Both the position numbers and the translations under genes were made by a program. From Ga0077555 sp041397775 (GTDB taxonomy: Bacteria; Pseudomonadota; Alphaproteobacteria; Rhizobiales; Hyphomicrobiaceae), in assembly GCA_041397775.1 (NCBI GenBank), contig JAWKWB010000002.1, positions 124,001 to 188,000 on the forward strand: a stretch of DNA of 64,000 bases, given 5' to 3'. The notes beneath the pieces are model-generated. The model worked only from the letters and a program-made list of their open reading frames with translations, was not told the origin of the DNA and searched no databases. Positions within the stretch are counted from its first letter, which is position 1. Every line of letters begins with the position of its first letter. This document shows positions 34,471 through 42,496 of the stretch, in pieces.

Positions 34471-35430
34471 CTACGCCGTCGCCGCCGCGATGCCGGGCAT
34501 CCCGGCCGCGAGAACCGCCGCTTCCCGCACGATCCGCGCCATCAACTCGGCGACCGTCGGCACGTCGTGGATCATGCCCGCGACCTGGCCTGCGGCGGAC
34601 TGGCGGCGCGCTTCGTAGTCCGCGGGATTGCGCGACGCCCTGACACGGCGCTTCAGCTCCGTGAGTTCCTCCTCGGGCGCGCTGCGCGCCAGTGCCTCCT
34701 CGTAGGCGACGTTCTCGGGCGTGCGGATCGAGCGGACCGGTGCGCCCGTCATCGCCTTGGTGACGATCGTGTCCGTCTCCGCCATTTCGAGCAGCCGTTG
34801 CACGCCCCAGGCGTTGAGGCCGCTTTCCTTGGTCGCCATGAAGCGCGTGCCCATCTGGATGCCGACCGCGCCGAGCGCGAAGGCGGCCAGGAAACCGCGC
34901 CCGTCGCCGATGCCTCCTGCCGCCAGCACGGGGATCTTCACCGCATCGACGACCATGGGCACCAGCGGCAGCGTGGCGACCGTGCCGACGTGGCCGCCCG
35001 CCTCCATGCCCGAGGCGACGACGGCATCGACGCCCTCCGCCTCCATGCGCCGGGCATGCGCCACGGAGGGAATGACGGACACGACCTTGATGCCCGCCGC
35101 CTTGAGCCTGGCGACGGCATGTTCGCCCGGATCGGCCCGGCCCGTGGTGACGACGGGCACGCCGAGGTCGATGCAGGTGGCCACGCACCGTTCCGTGATG
35201 CCGCGCCCCATCGGCATGATGTTGACGCCGAACGGCCGCTCCGTGCGGGCCCGCACGGCGGCGATATCGTCGCGCAGCTCCTTGTCGGAGCCTTGGAAGG
35301 TCGGCAGGACGCCGAGCCCACCCGCCTCTGAAACCGCAGCGACCAGCGCGACGCCGCCGCCGCCCTGCATCGCGCCTTGCAGGATCGGCACGCGGATACC
35401 CAGGAGATCGCAGATTACCGTATGGAACAT
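34471..35430 (-). CDS. Nitronate monooxygenase / 2-nitropropane dioxygenase family FMN protein
   Basis: A 319-residue FMN TIM barrel: IRVPILQGAMQGGGGVALVA, RPFGVNIMPM, AVVASGMEAGGHVGTVATLP (the EAGGH catalytic/FMN motif), PVLAAGGIGDGRGFLAAFAL and GVQMGTRFMAT-type ending (IQMGTRFMATKES). The family includes nitronate monooxygenases and enoyl-ACP reductase FabK relatives. Seven bases separate its start from the stop of the upstream enoyl-CoA hydratase gene, showing one operon. Confidence 0.88.
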   Translation of the reverse strand: MFHTVICDLLGIRVPILQGAMQGGGGVALVAAVSEAGGLGVLPTFQGSDKELRDDIAAVRARTERPFGVNIMPMGRGITERCVATCIDLGVPVVTTGRADPGEHAVARLKAAGIKVVSVIPSVAHARRMEAEGVDAVVASGMEAGGHVGTVATLPLVPMVVDAVKIPVLAAGGIGDGRGFLAAFALGAVGIQMGTRFMATKESGLNAWGVQRLLEMAETDTIVTKAMTGAPVRSIRTPENVAYEEALARSAPEEELTELKRRVRASRNPADYEARRQSAAGQVAGMIHDVPTVAELMARIVREAAVLAAGMPGIAAATA

Positions 35431-35436
35431 GCCCGT

Positions 35437-36348
35437 TCACCCCTCGTCGTCGAGCTTGACGACGGGATCGCCGAACGGCGCGTCGCGCAGCTTGAAGGCC
35501 TTCGACAGCCCTTGCTCGCGCGCCGTCTGGTTGAAAGCGCGGGCGGAGGCGGCCTGATGCGAGCGGGCGTCCGTCTCGGCAGCGAACCGCTGCAACGTGC
35601 GCGCGCCCATCAATTCCATCCCCATGTTCACGATACGCTTGTTGGCGGCGAGCATGTCGGGATCGATCATCGCCATGCGCTCGGCGAGCCCACGCACCTC
35701 CCCCTCCAGCTTGTCGGGGGCGACCGCCTTCAGGACGAGCCCGATCCGGGCGGCCTCGCGGCCCGTGAGGATGTCGCCCGTGAGCAGCATGCGCTTTGCC
35801 CACTGCGGCCCCACGTTATGGAGCCACATGTGCATCGGCGGCGTTCCCTGCGAGCGCACGGCGGGAAAGCCGATGCGCGCATCCTTGGCTGCAATGACCA
35901 TGTCGCACATCAGCGCCAGATCGGTGCCACCCGCCACGCAGTGGCCGTGCACCATGGCGATCACCGGCTTGTGCAGGTCGAAGATGGTGAGGATGTCCAT
36001 CCCGTTGCGCTCGAGGCGCCAGATGTCGTCGGCAAGGGTCGCCGCGCCCTGGCGATAGCGCGCGGGATCGTAGTCGAGCGGCGGTGACGCGGCGCCCGCG
36101 GCCTGGGCCGGCGGCGTCCCCGGACCCGACATGTCGTAGCCCGAGCAGAAATCCCGGCCCGCACCCTTCAGCACGACGCAGTGGATGTCGCGGCGGTCGT
36201 CGGCCTCCAGCATGGCTTCGCGCAATTCCCTCAGGAGGGTGCGGTTGAGCGCGTTGCGCTTCTCCGGACGGTTCAGCGTCACCCAGGCGACGCCGCGCTG
36301 GACGTCGAAAGTCAGGTGTTCCGTCGATTTCAACCATTTGTTGGACAT
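35437..36348 (-). CDS. Enoyl-CoA hydratase/isomerase family protein
   Basis: A 303-residue crotonase, longer than the usual 260 because of an insert after GAGRDFCSGYDMSGPGTPPA. Family parts: VAWVTLNRPEKRNALNRTLL, HGHCVAGGTDLALMCDMVIA and AKDARIGFPAVRSQGTPPMH. The FPAVR position usually holds the second catalytic residue region; the typical Glu is not evident, so chemistry may differ from hydration. ATG 36348 follows GGGGAG. Confidence 0.87.
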   Translation of the reverse strand: MSNKWLKSTEHLTFDVQRGVAWVTLNRPEKRNALNRTLLRELREAMLEADDRRDIHCVVLKGAGRDFCSGYDMSGPGTPPAQAAGAASPPLDYDPARYRQGAATLADDIWRLERNGMDILTIFDLHKPVIAMVHGHCVAGGTDLALMCDMVIAAKDARIGFPAVRSQGTPPMHMWLHNVGPQWAKRMLLTGDILTGREAARIGLVLKAVAPDKLEGEVRGLAERMAMIDPDMLAANKRIVNMGMELMGARTLQRFAAETDARSHQAASARAFNQTAREQGLSKAFKLRDAPFGDPVVKLDDEG

Positions 36349-36385
36349 GTGCGGCGTCTCCCCGGTTCGGTTCTTGTTGGTTGAC

Positions 36386-37237
36386 TCAAGTGCGTGGAAT
36401 GTGGGCGCGTCCCGTCTCGCCGCGCTCGGCGCGGTCGAGGAAGGTGGCGAGATGCTGTGCGCATTCGCCGGCGTGGCTGAAGGGCAGGCCGTGCCGCACA
36501 CCCGGGAACATGACGAGTTCGGCCTGCGTCACGTGCTCGGCGAGGTCGGCGCCCATGCGGGCGGTGACGAACGGGCTGCGGTCGGGCATCAGGATCATGA
36601 GCGGCGCCTTGATGCGCGCCAGCTCCTTGGTGAGATCGGCGGCCGCCAGCATCTCGCCCCAGCCCACGGTAACGTGCTCGGGCGACTTGTCCTGCTCCGC
36701 CTCGAACCACGAGCGCTGGGCCTCGTTCAAGGCGCCGGCCACGAAGCGGCGCTCCATCATGTCGCGGCTCCAGGCCTTCACGCCCTTGCGGCGGAAATCG
36801 TCGCGCCAGCTCTTGACGTACTGGATGCCGGCCCCCTTGAAGGCGGTGTTGGAGACGGTGGCCGAAGCGACCTTGTCGGGATGGCGTGCCGCCGTCGCCA
36901 GCACCACGGTGCCGCCCAGGCTCTCCCCCACCAGATGCACGGGGCCGGCGCCGGTGAGCGCCATCACCTCCAGGAGATCGTCGACGAGTTCGTCCATCGC
37001 GAAGCGGTGGTCCGGCGGCGGCACGGGCGACTGGCCGTAGCCCCGCGTGTCGAAGCGCACGCACGTGCGCCGCCCCGCCAGTGCCGGCAGCCAGCCCGCC
37101 CAGATGTCGCGGTTCGTTCCGATCCCGTGGTGGAAGACGATCGGTCGGCCGCTCTTGGCCCAGGGCGCGCGCAGGTCCCAGATGTCGTAGGCGAGGCCTC
37201 GCGAGGTCCGGCCCGCGGTCGGCGGTGTCGAAGTCAT
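36386..37237 (-). CDS. Alpha/beta hydrolase
   Basis: A 283-residue alpha/beta-fold hydrolase: PIVFHHGIGTNRDIWAGWLP (oxyanion HG), CVRFDTRGYGQSP, VHLVGESLGGTVVLATAARH with the nucleophile Ser in GESLGG, MILMPDRSPFVTARMGADL with the acid, and GVRHGLPFSHAGECA with the histidine. It resembles 3-oxoadipate enol-lactonase-like hydrolases. The start at 37237 gives the fold boundary; the frame is open further to 37372. It is the first gene of the minus-strand catabolic block and is divergent from the ABC operon, with 266 bases between them for shared promoters. Confidence 0.87.
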   Translation of the reverse strand: MTSTPPTAGRTSRGLAYDIWDLRAPWAKSGRPIVFHHGIGTNRDIWAGWLPALAGRRTCVRFDTRGYGQSPVPPPDHRFAMDELVDDLLEVMALTGAGPVHLVGESLGGTVVLATAARHPDKVASATVSNTAFKGAGIQYVKSWRDDFRRKGVKAWSRDMMERRFVAGALNEAQRSWFEAEQDKSPEHVTVGWGEMLAAADLTKELARIKAPLMILMPDRSPFVTARMGADLAEHVTQAELVMFPGVRHGLPFSHAGECAQHLATFLDRAERGETGRAHIPRT

Positions 37238-37503
37238 GGGTTGAGGCCCTTTCGTTGATCCGATCTGCAGCACGTAGCCATTCGGCATCACGGTAACCGA
37301 CGGGCGCGCGCCATGGAAAGCCCGCGCAGCCGCGCGCCCGGCTGCTGCGGCAACCATCCCGGCGTATCGCAATGCGAAAAACGTCTTGTAACACTTGCCG
37401 TTGGCTCAAAGGTTGTTTAGCTACGAGCCAAGCGTCCGAAGATTGCCAGACAAGGCAACGGTACGCTGCTCCGATCAGGGAGCAGGTGAGGGAGGAGACG
37501 ACG

Positions 37504-39576
37504 TTGCAGCACGGTCTGCCAGCCGCGAACGCGGTGCAAACGGGCGTGGGAACGCAAGGTGCGCCTGCCGCGAATGCCCAGCCGGTCCTCGAGATCGACG
37601 GGCTTCATGTCCATTTCGTCACGTCACACGGCACGGTGCGCGCGGTGGAGGGCGTCACCTACGCCGTGCACGCGGGCGAGATGGTCGCCATCGTCGGCGA
37701 GTCCGGGTCGGGCAAGTCCGTTTCGGCGCTGGCCGTCATGCGCCTGTTGCCCCCCAATACGGCCCGCGTCGTGGCCGGCGACATCCGCTTCGAAGGCCGC
37801 TCGCTGCTCAGCCTCGACGACGAGGCCATGCGCCAGATCCGCGGCCGCGACGTCTCCATGATCTTCCAGGAGCCGATGACCTCTCTGAACCCGGTCCTCA
37901 CGATCGGGCTTCAGATCAAGGAACCGCTCCTCATCCACATGGGCATGACGGACGCCCAGGCCACCGAGCGCGCGATCGAGCTGCTGACGCTCGTCGGCAT
38001 CACCGACCCCAAGAGCCGGCTCGCCCAGTACCCGCACCAGCTGTCGGGCGGCATGCGCCAGCGCGTCATGATCGCCATCGGCCTGGCCTGCAATCCCAAG
38101 CTGCTGATTGCTGACGAGCCGACGACGGCGCTGGACGTGACGATCCAGGCGCAGATCCTGGAGCTGATGAAGGACCTGTCGCGCCGCCTCGGCGTCGCGG
38201 TCGTCATCATCACGCACAATCTCGGCATCGTCGCGCGTTACGCCGACCGGGTGAACGTCATGTACGCCGCCCGCCTCGTGGAGAGCGGCACGGCAGAAAC
38301 CGTGTTCGGCCGGCCGCTGCACCCCTACGCGCGCGGTCTGCTGTCGGCGGTACCGCGGCTCGACCGTGGCCGCTCCGCCAAGCTCGCGACCATCGAAGGC
38401 GCGCCACCCAACCTGCTCAATCCGCCCGATGGCTGCCGTTTTGCGCCGCGGTGCCGCTTCGCTGTCGATGCCTGCAAGGAGGTGCCGGCGCTGGCGGAGG
38501 CCGAATCCGGCCATCTCGTCGCCTGTCATCGTGTCGGCGAGATCGAGACCATCGATCGTGACGAAATCGTCGAGGGCGTCGCCAAGGAGCAGACCAGCTC
38601 CGCGGCTGCGGCGCCCGTCCTCGATATCCGCCACGCCACCAAGTTCTTCGAGGTCGGCGGCGGCTTCCTGCGCGGAGCCAAGAAGCTCGTGCGCGCGGTG
38701 AACGACGTCTCTCTCGAAATCCGCCAGGGTGAAACCGTCGGCCTCGTGGGAGAATCGGGCTGCGGAAAATCCACGCTCGGCCGGCTCGTGCTGCGCCTTG
38801 AAGATCCCACCGCCGGCGAGATCGTCTTCGAAGGCACGGACCTGGCACCGCTCGGCCGCAAGGAGATGACAGAGGTCCGCAAGAAGATGCAGGTCATCTT
38901 CCAGGACCCCTATTCTTCGCTCAATCCGCGCATGACGGTGGGCCAGATCATCGGCGAACCGATGCTGGTTCACGGCCTGCGGCCGAAGGATCAGATCGAC
39001 GCCCGCGTTGCGGAGTTGCTGCAACTCGTCGGGCTCTTCCCCTACATGGCCTTGCGCTATCCCCACGAGCTGTCGGGTGGACAGCGCCAGCGTGTCGGCA
39101 TCGCCCGTGCACTTGCCGTGGAGCCGCGCGTGATCGTATGCGACGAGGCGGTCTCCGCCCTCGACGTGTCGATCCAGGGCCAGGTGATCAACCTGCTCGA
39201 GCACCTGCAGGAACAGCTCGGGCTGACCTACCTTTTCATCGCCCACGACCTGGCCGTGGTCCGCCACATCTCCAGCCGCGTCGCGGTCATGTATCTGGGC
39301 CGCATCGTCGAGCTGGCCGAATCCGAGGAATTGTTCGCCAACCCGAAGCATCCCTACACGCAGGCCCTGCTGGCTGCCGCGCCCGTCCCCGATCCCGTGA
39401 TCGAGCGCACGCGCCCGCGCACGATCATCAAGGGCGAGCTGCCAAGCCCCCTCAACCCGCCGTCCGGCTGCGTCTTCCATCCGCGTTGCCCTCTGGCGAC
39501 GGAGGAGTGCAAGAAGGCCGTACCCGAGACGCGGGAGCTCGGCTCGGATCACTTCGTGGCCTGCATTCACGCATGA
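37504..39576 (+). CDS. Fused dipeptide/oligopeptide ABC transporter ATP-binding protein (DppD-DppF type)
   Basis: A 690-residue protein with two complete nucleotide-binding domains. NBD1 has Walker A GESGSGKS, signature LSGGMRQRV and Walker B LLIADEPTTALDV; NBD2 has GESGCGKS, LSGGQRQRV and VIVCDEAVSALDV. Each is followed by the oligopeptide-type C-terminal extension with paired cysteines (CRFAPRCRFAVDACKE and CVFHPRCPLATEECKK). It drives uptake through the two permeases encoded at 44-46 kb, in the manner of GsiA. The start is placed at TTG 37504, since GGAGGAG (37491-37497) lies 6 bases upstream; the open frame reaches back to 37372 but has no better site. Confidence 0.94.
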   Translation: MQHGLPAANAVQTGVGTQGAPAANAQPVLEIDGLHVHFVTSHGTVRAVEGVTYAVHAGEMVAIVGESGSGKSVSALAVMRLLPPNTARVVAGDIRFEGRSLLSLDDEAMRQIRGRDVSMIFQEPMTSLNPVLTIGLQIKEPLLIHMGMTDAQATERAIELLTLVGITDPKSRLAQYPHQLSGGMRQRVMIAIGLACNPKLLIADEPTTALDVTIQAQILELMKDLSRRLGVAVVIITHNLGIVARYADRVNVMYAARLVESGTAETVFGRPLHPYARGLLSAVPRLDRGRSAKLATIEGAPPNLLNPPDGCRFAPRCRFAVDACKEVPALAEAESGHLVACHRVGEIETIDRDEIVEGVAKEQTSSAAAAPVLDIRHATKFFEVGGGFLRGAKKLVRAVNDVSLEIRQGETVGLVGESGCGKSTLGRLVLRLEDPTAGEIVFEGTDLAPLGRKEMTEVRKKMQVIFQDPYSSLNPRMTVGQIIGEPMLVHGLRPKDQIDARVAELLQLVGLFPYMALRYPHELSGGQRQRVGIARALAVEPRVIVCDEAVSALDVSIQGQVINLLEHLQEQLGLTYLFIAHDLAVVRHISSRVAVMYLGRIVELAESEELFANPKHPYTQALLAAAPVPDPVIERTRPRTIIKGELPSPLNPPSGCVFHPRCPLATEECKKAVPETRELGSDHFVACIHA

Positions 39577-40651
39577 CGGTTTCCGCCGCGAACAGGGGTT
39601 CGCGGGGTTGTCCTGGGAGGTCTTCTTGAGCAAGCAAGTCGGTTACGGCCTGGCATCGTTGGTGCTCGCCACTGCCGGTTTGGTTTCGCACGCGGCGGCA
39701 CAGACGCCGAAGCGTGGAGGCATATTGAACTATGCAGTCGTCGCCGAATTGCCGACGAGCGACTGCCATGGCTCCACGACGTTCGCCACCCTGCATCCGG
39801 TGGCGCCTCACTACTCGACGCTGATGAAGATCGTCGGCCCGCACGACAACTCCAGGATCGTCGGCGATCTCGCCGAGAGCTACGAGCTGTCCAAGGACGG
39901 GCTGACCTATACGTTCAAGCTGCGCAAGGGCGTCAAGTTCCACGACGGCAGCGATTTCACGTCAGCCGACATCAAGGCGACCTACGATCGCATCCGCAAT
40001 CCGCCCGCAGGCGTGATTTCCGTTCGCAAGGCGCTGCATTCCGCCATCGATTCGATCGAGACGCCGGATGCCCACACCGTGGTGTTCAAGCTGAAGGAGG
40101 TGAATATGTCCCTCCTTCTCCAGTTTGCCTCACCGTTCAATTGCGTCTACAGCGCCGCAGCCCTCGCCAAGGATCAGCAGTACCCCGCCAAAAAACCCAT
40201 GGGGACGGGGGCTTTCGAGTTCGTCGAGTACGTCAAGGGCTCGCACTGGGTCGGAAAGCGGTTCGACCAGTACTTCGTCAAGGGTCGCCCTTATCTCGAT
40301 GGCTACAAGGCCTATATCGTGAAGGGCTCCGCCGTGGTGGCCGGCCTCCAGGGGGGGCAGTTCGATGCGGAATTCCGGGGGCGTACGCCCGCCGAGCGGG
40401 ATCGTCTCGTCCAGGCGATGGGCGACAAGGTGACGGTGACCGAAGGTCCCTGGATCACCAATATCAACCTGATCGTCAACAACGAGCGCAAGCCGTTCGA
40501 CGACGTGCGCGTGCGCCAGGCACTCTCGCTCGCCATCGACCGGTGGGGGGGGAGCGCCAATCTCGCCAAGATCTCGCTGATCAAGGGTGTGAGCGGTACG
40601 TTCCGGCCAGGCGCCCCCTGGTCCCTGCCCATGCCCGAGCTGGAAAAGGTC

Positions 40652-40758
40652 CCGGGCTACTGGCGCGACATCGAGAAGTCACGCGCTGAGGCCCGTCGGC
40701 TCCTGAAAGAGGCCGGCGGTCCCAATCTCAAGTTGCGCTTCCTGAACCGCCAGGTTGC
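40652..40758 (+). repeat. 107-bp direct repeat, left copy
   Basis: Identical to 41838-41944 except for two substitutions (GGCGGTCCC against GGCGTTCCC, and CTTCCTGAA against CTTCTTGAA). It is an internal segment of the binding-protein gene, repeated on both sides of the IS110-type element. Confidence 0.95.
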
Positions 40759-40802
40759 ACGGGGCCGTTGCTGCGGACCCCGCATGACAAGGACAGGCTC
40801 CC

Positions 40803-41726
40803 ATGACCTTGCATCAGAACTGCGTTGGCGTCGATATCTGCAAAGACTGGCTCGATATCGTTGCCACTCGAAACGGCCAACATCGGCGAATTGCCAATAG
40901 CCCGGCCGCAATCAAGCAGTTGATCGCCGAGTGCGCCGATGCTTTCGTCGTCTTCGAGGCCACCAGTGGCTGCGACAGCGCCCTGCGCAAAGCGCTTGCC
41001 GCCGCAGGCATCCCGTTTGCGCGTGTCAATCCCCGCCGTGCCCGCGAGTTCGCCCGCGCAGCAGGCTTTCTCGCCAAGACCGATAAAGTCGATGCCTGTG
41101 CGCTCGCGGAAATGGGCTGCAGGCTCGATCTGCAGGCGAGCGTCGAAACCACACCAGAACGCCGAGAACTCGCCGAGTTGATCGCTCGCCGAGACCAGAT
41201 CGTCGGCGATATCGTGCGCGAGAAGAACAGGCTCGAGCAGGTTGCCGCCCTAGCCGTGCGCCGCGACATTCAAAGCCACGTCCGGCTGCTCGAGCGTCGC
41301 CGCGACAAGATCGATGCCGGAATTGCCGCATTGATCGCGCGCCATCGGGAGCTCAAAACTGCCGACGCGCGCCTGCGTGAAATACCCGGCGTCGGCCCCG
41401 TCGTCGCGGCAACCCTCCTGGCCGAACTGCCGGAACTGGGCCAACGCGACCGCCGTGCCATCGCGGCGCTGGCGGGTCTCGCCCCGCTTGCCAGCGACAG
41501 CGGCAGGCACCGTGGCAGGCGCCGGATCTGGGGGCCGCCGCAAGGTCCGTCGCGCGCTCTACATCGCCGCCATGCACGCTTCGCGACGCGTGCCGAGCTG
41601 GAGCGAAATGCGGGCCGGATGAGCGCGGCTGGCAAGGCGACCAAGACCATCCTGATCGCCATCGCACGTAAGCTACTCGTCGCCATAAACGCCATGTTCC
41701 GCGACAACGTCGCATTCGCCCCCTGA
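40803..41726 (+). pseudogene. IS110-family transposase (DEDD), internally frameshifted
   Basis: 307 codons from ATG to stop. The RuvC-like DEDD domain is intact (Asp in CVGVDICKDWLDIV, Glu in FVVFEATSGCD, Asp pair in LAKTDKVDACALAE), as is the helix-hairpin-helix-like IPGVGPVVAATLLAELPELG and the serine region LASDSGRHRGRRR. After RIWG the frame gives PPQGPSRALHRRHARFATR, while the family sequence GGRRKVRRALYIAAMHASRR lies in the +1 frame at about 41530-41615. The original frame then returns with MSAAGKATKTILIAIARKLL. Two compensating indels, the first in a run of five Gs (41530-41534), therefore scramble about 30 residues of the serine-domain helix. Activity is doubtful. Confidence 0.85.
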
Positions 41727-41727
41727 A

Positions 41728-41785
41728 CCATCCCCTCGGAGCCGCCGTCGCTTGCCTCGACCCGCGACGGCGGGCCGAGGGATGG
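41728..41785 (+). other. Large hairpin at the IS110 right end
   Basis: Just 1 base after the transposase stop: arms CCATCCCCTCGGAGCCGCCG... (41728-41751) and its near-complement (41764-41785), with a perfect inner 8-bp stem GCCGTCGC / GCGACGGC and a 12-base loop. No T-run follows. It may be part of a structured IS-end RNA or an end-recognition structure; that is inference. Confidence 0.65.
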
Positions 41786-41837
41786 CGCACATCCACTTGG
41801 TGAGCCCGAGCGAAATCGTGAAATGCAAATACAGTTG

Positions 41838-41944
41838 CCGGGCTACTGGCGCGACATCGAGAAGTCACGCGCTGAGGCCCGTCGGCTCCTGAAAGAGGCC
41901 GGCGTTCCCAATCTCAAGTTGCGCTTCTTGAACCGCCAGGTTGC
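41838..41944 (+). repeat. 107-bp direct repeat, right copy
   Basis: Right partner of 40652-40758, continuing seamlessly into the remainder of the binding-protein gene. This copy codes PNLKLRFLNRQVAQPFQP, matching the intact paralogue better at its first variable site (Val rather than Gly). Confidence 0.95.
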
Positions 41945-42496
41945 CCAGCCGTTCCAGCCCGCGGGCATCTATGCCGTCGACCAGTGGCGCCGCGTCGGCA
42001 TCAAGGCCGAGCATGTGGAACTGGAGACCAAGCTCTACTTCGATGCCCTTCACAAGGGCGAGTTCGATGTTGCCGTGAACAACATTTCCGACTTCGCCGA
42101 CGACCCGTCGGCGCAGTTCAATACACTGCTCAGCAAGAAGACGTCGGCGATCAGCTACGCGCGCCACAGCGACGAAACGCTCGACGAGATGTTTCGTGCG
42201 CAGGCCAAGGAAGTCGATCCCGCCAAGCGCATGAAGCTCGTCAACGACTTCGAGCGGCGTGCCCTGACGCAGGCCTATTCGTTCCCCTTGCTCTGGTATC
42301 AGCGCATCGTGGTGAACAGCAAGAAGGTGAAGGGATGGGAACTGCCGCCCAGCCACTTCTCCGGCCAGACACACGTCGACGTGTGGCTGGACGAATGAGC
42401 ATCGATCGTTCCCATGGCGCCGATCGCGCTCGCGCGATGGGCACATGGGGAACGGTTGCGCGAGTGAGTTGAAGACGAGGGAGGTCAAAGCTCGAA

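Larger units (their letters stand above)
40759..41837 (+). mobile_element. IS110-family insertion element, probably decayed
   Basis: The 1079-bp segment between the two copies of the 107-bp repeat. It has 44 bp before the transposase ATG and 111 bp after its stop, and no terminal inverted repeats, as is normal for IS110 types. The left non-coding part is much shorter than the one that carries the bridge RNA in IS110-group elements such as IS621, so the left end is probably lost. A strong hairpin lies in the right part. The transposase frame is damaged. Boundaries are inferred from where the binding-protein homology ends. Confidence 0.8.
39626..42398 (+). pseudogene. ABC transporter substrate-binding protein (family 5), split by an IS110-type element
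   Basis: The gene for a peptide/opine-type solute-binding protein (SBP_bac_5), broken in two. The 5' part (39626-40758) codes for a signal peptide (GYGLASLVLATAGLVSHAAA) and the body up to LKLRFLNRQVA. The 3' part (41838-42398) repeats the last 35 codons of the 5' part and continues QPFQPAGIYAVDQWRRVGIK to the end VDVWLDE. The start is TTG 39626, five bases after GGGAGG. In its current form the 5' frame runs into the insertion and stops at 40900; the 3' frame could start at ATG 41823 but has no signal peptide. An intact paralogue follows at 42497, so transport may survive. Confidence 0.9.

Noticed and set aside
37624..39633. Open frame of 669 codons opposite the ABC ATPase
   Set aside because: Antisense shadow; no domain motifs.
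40652..41944. Target-site duplication of 107 bp made by the IS
   Set aside because: Not compatible with what is known of IS110 elements; reported as an unexplained direct repeat instead.
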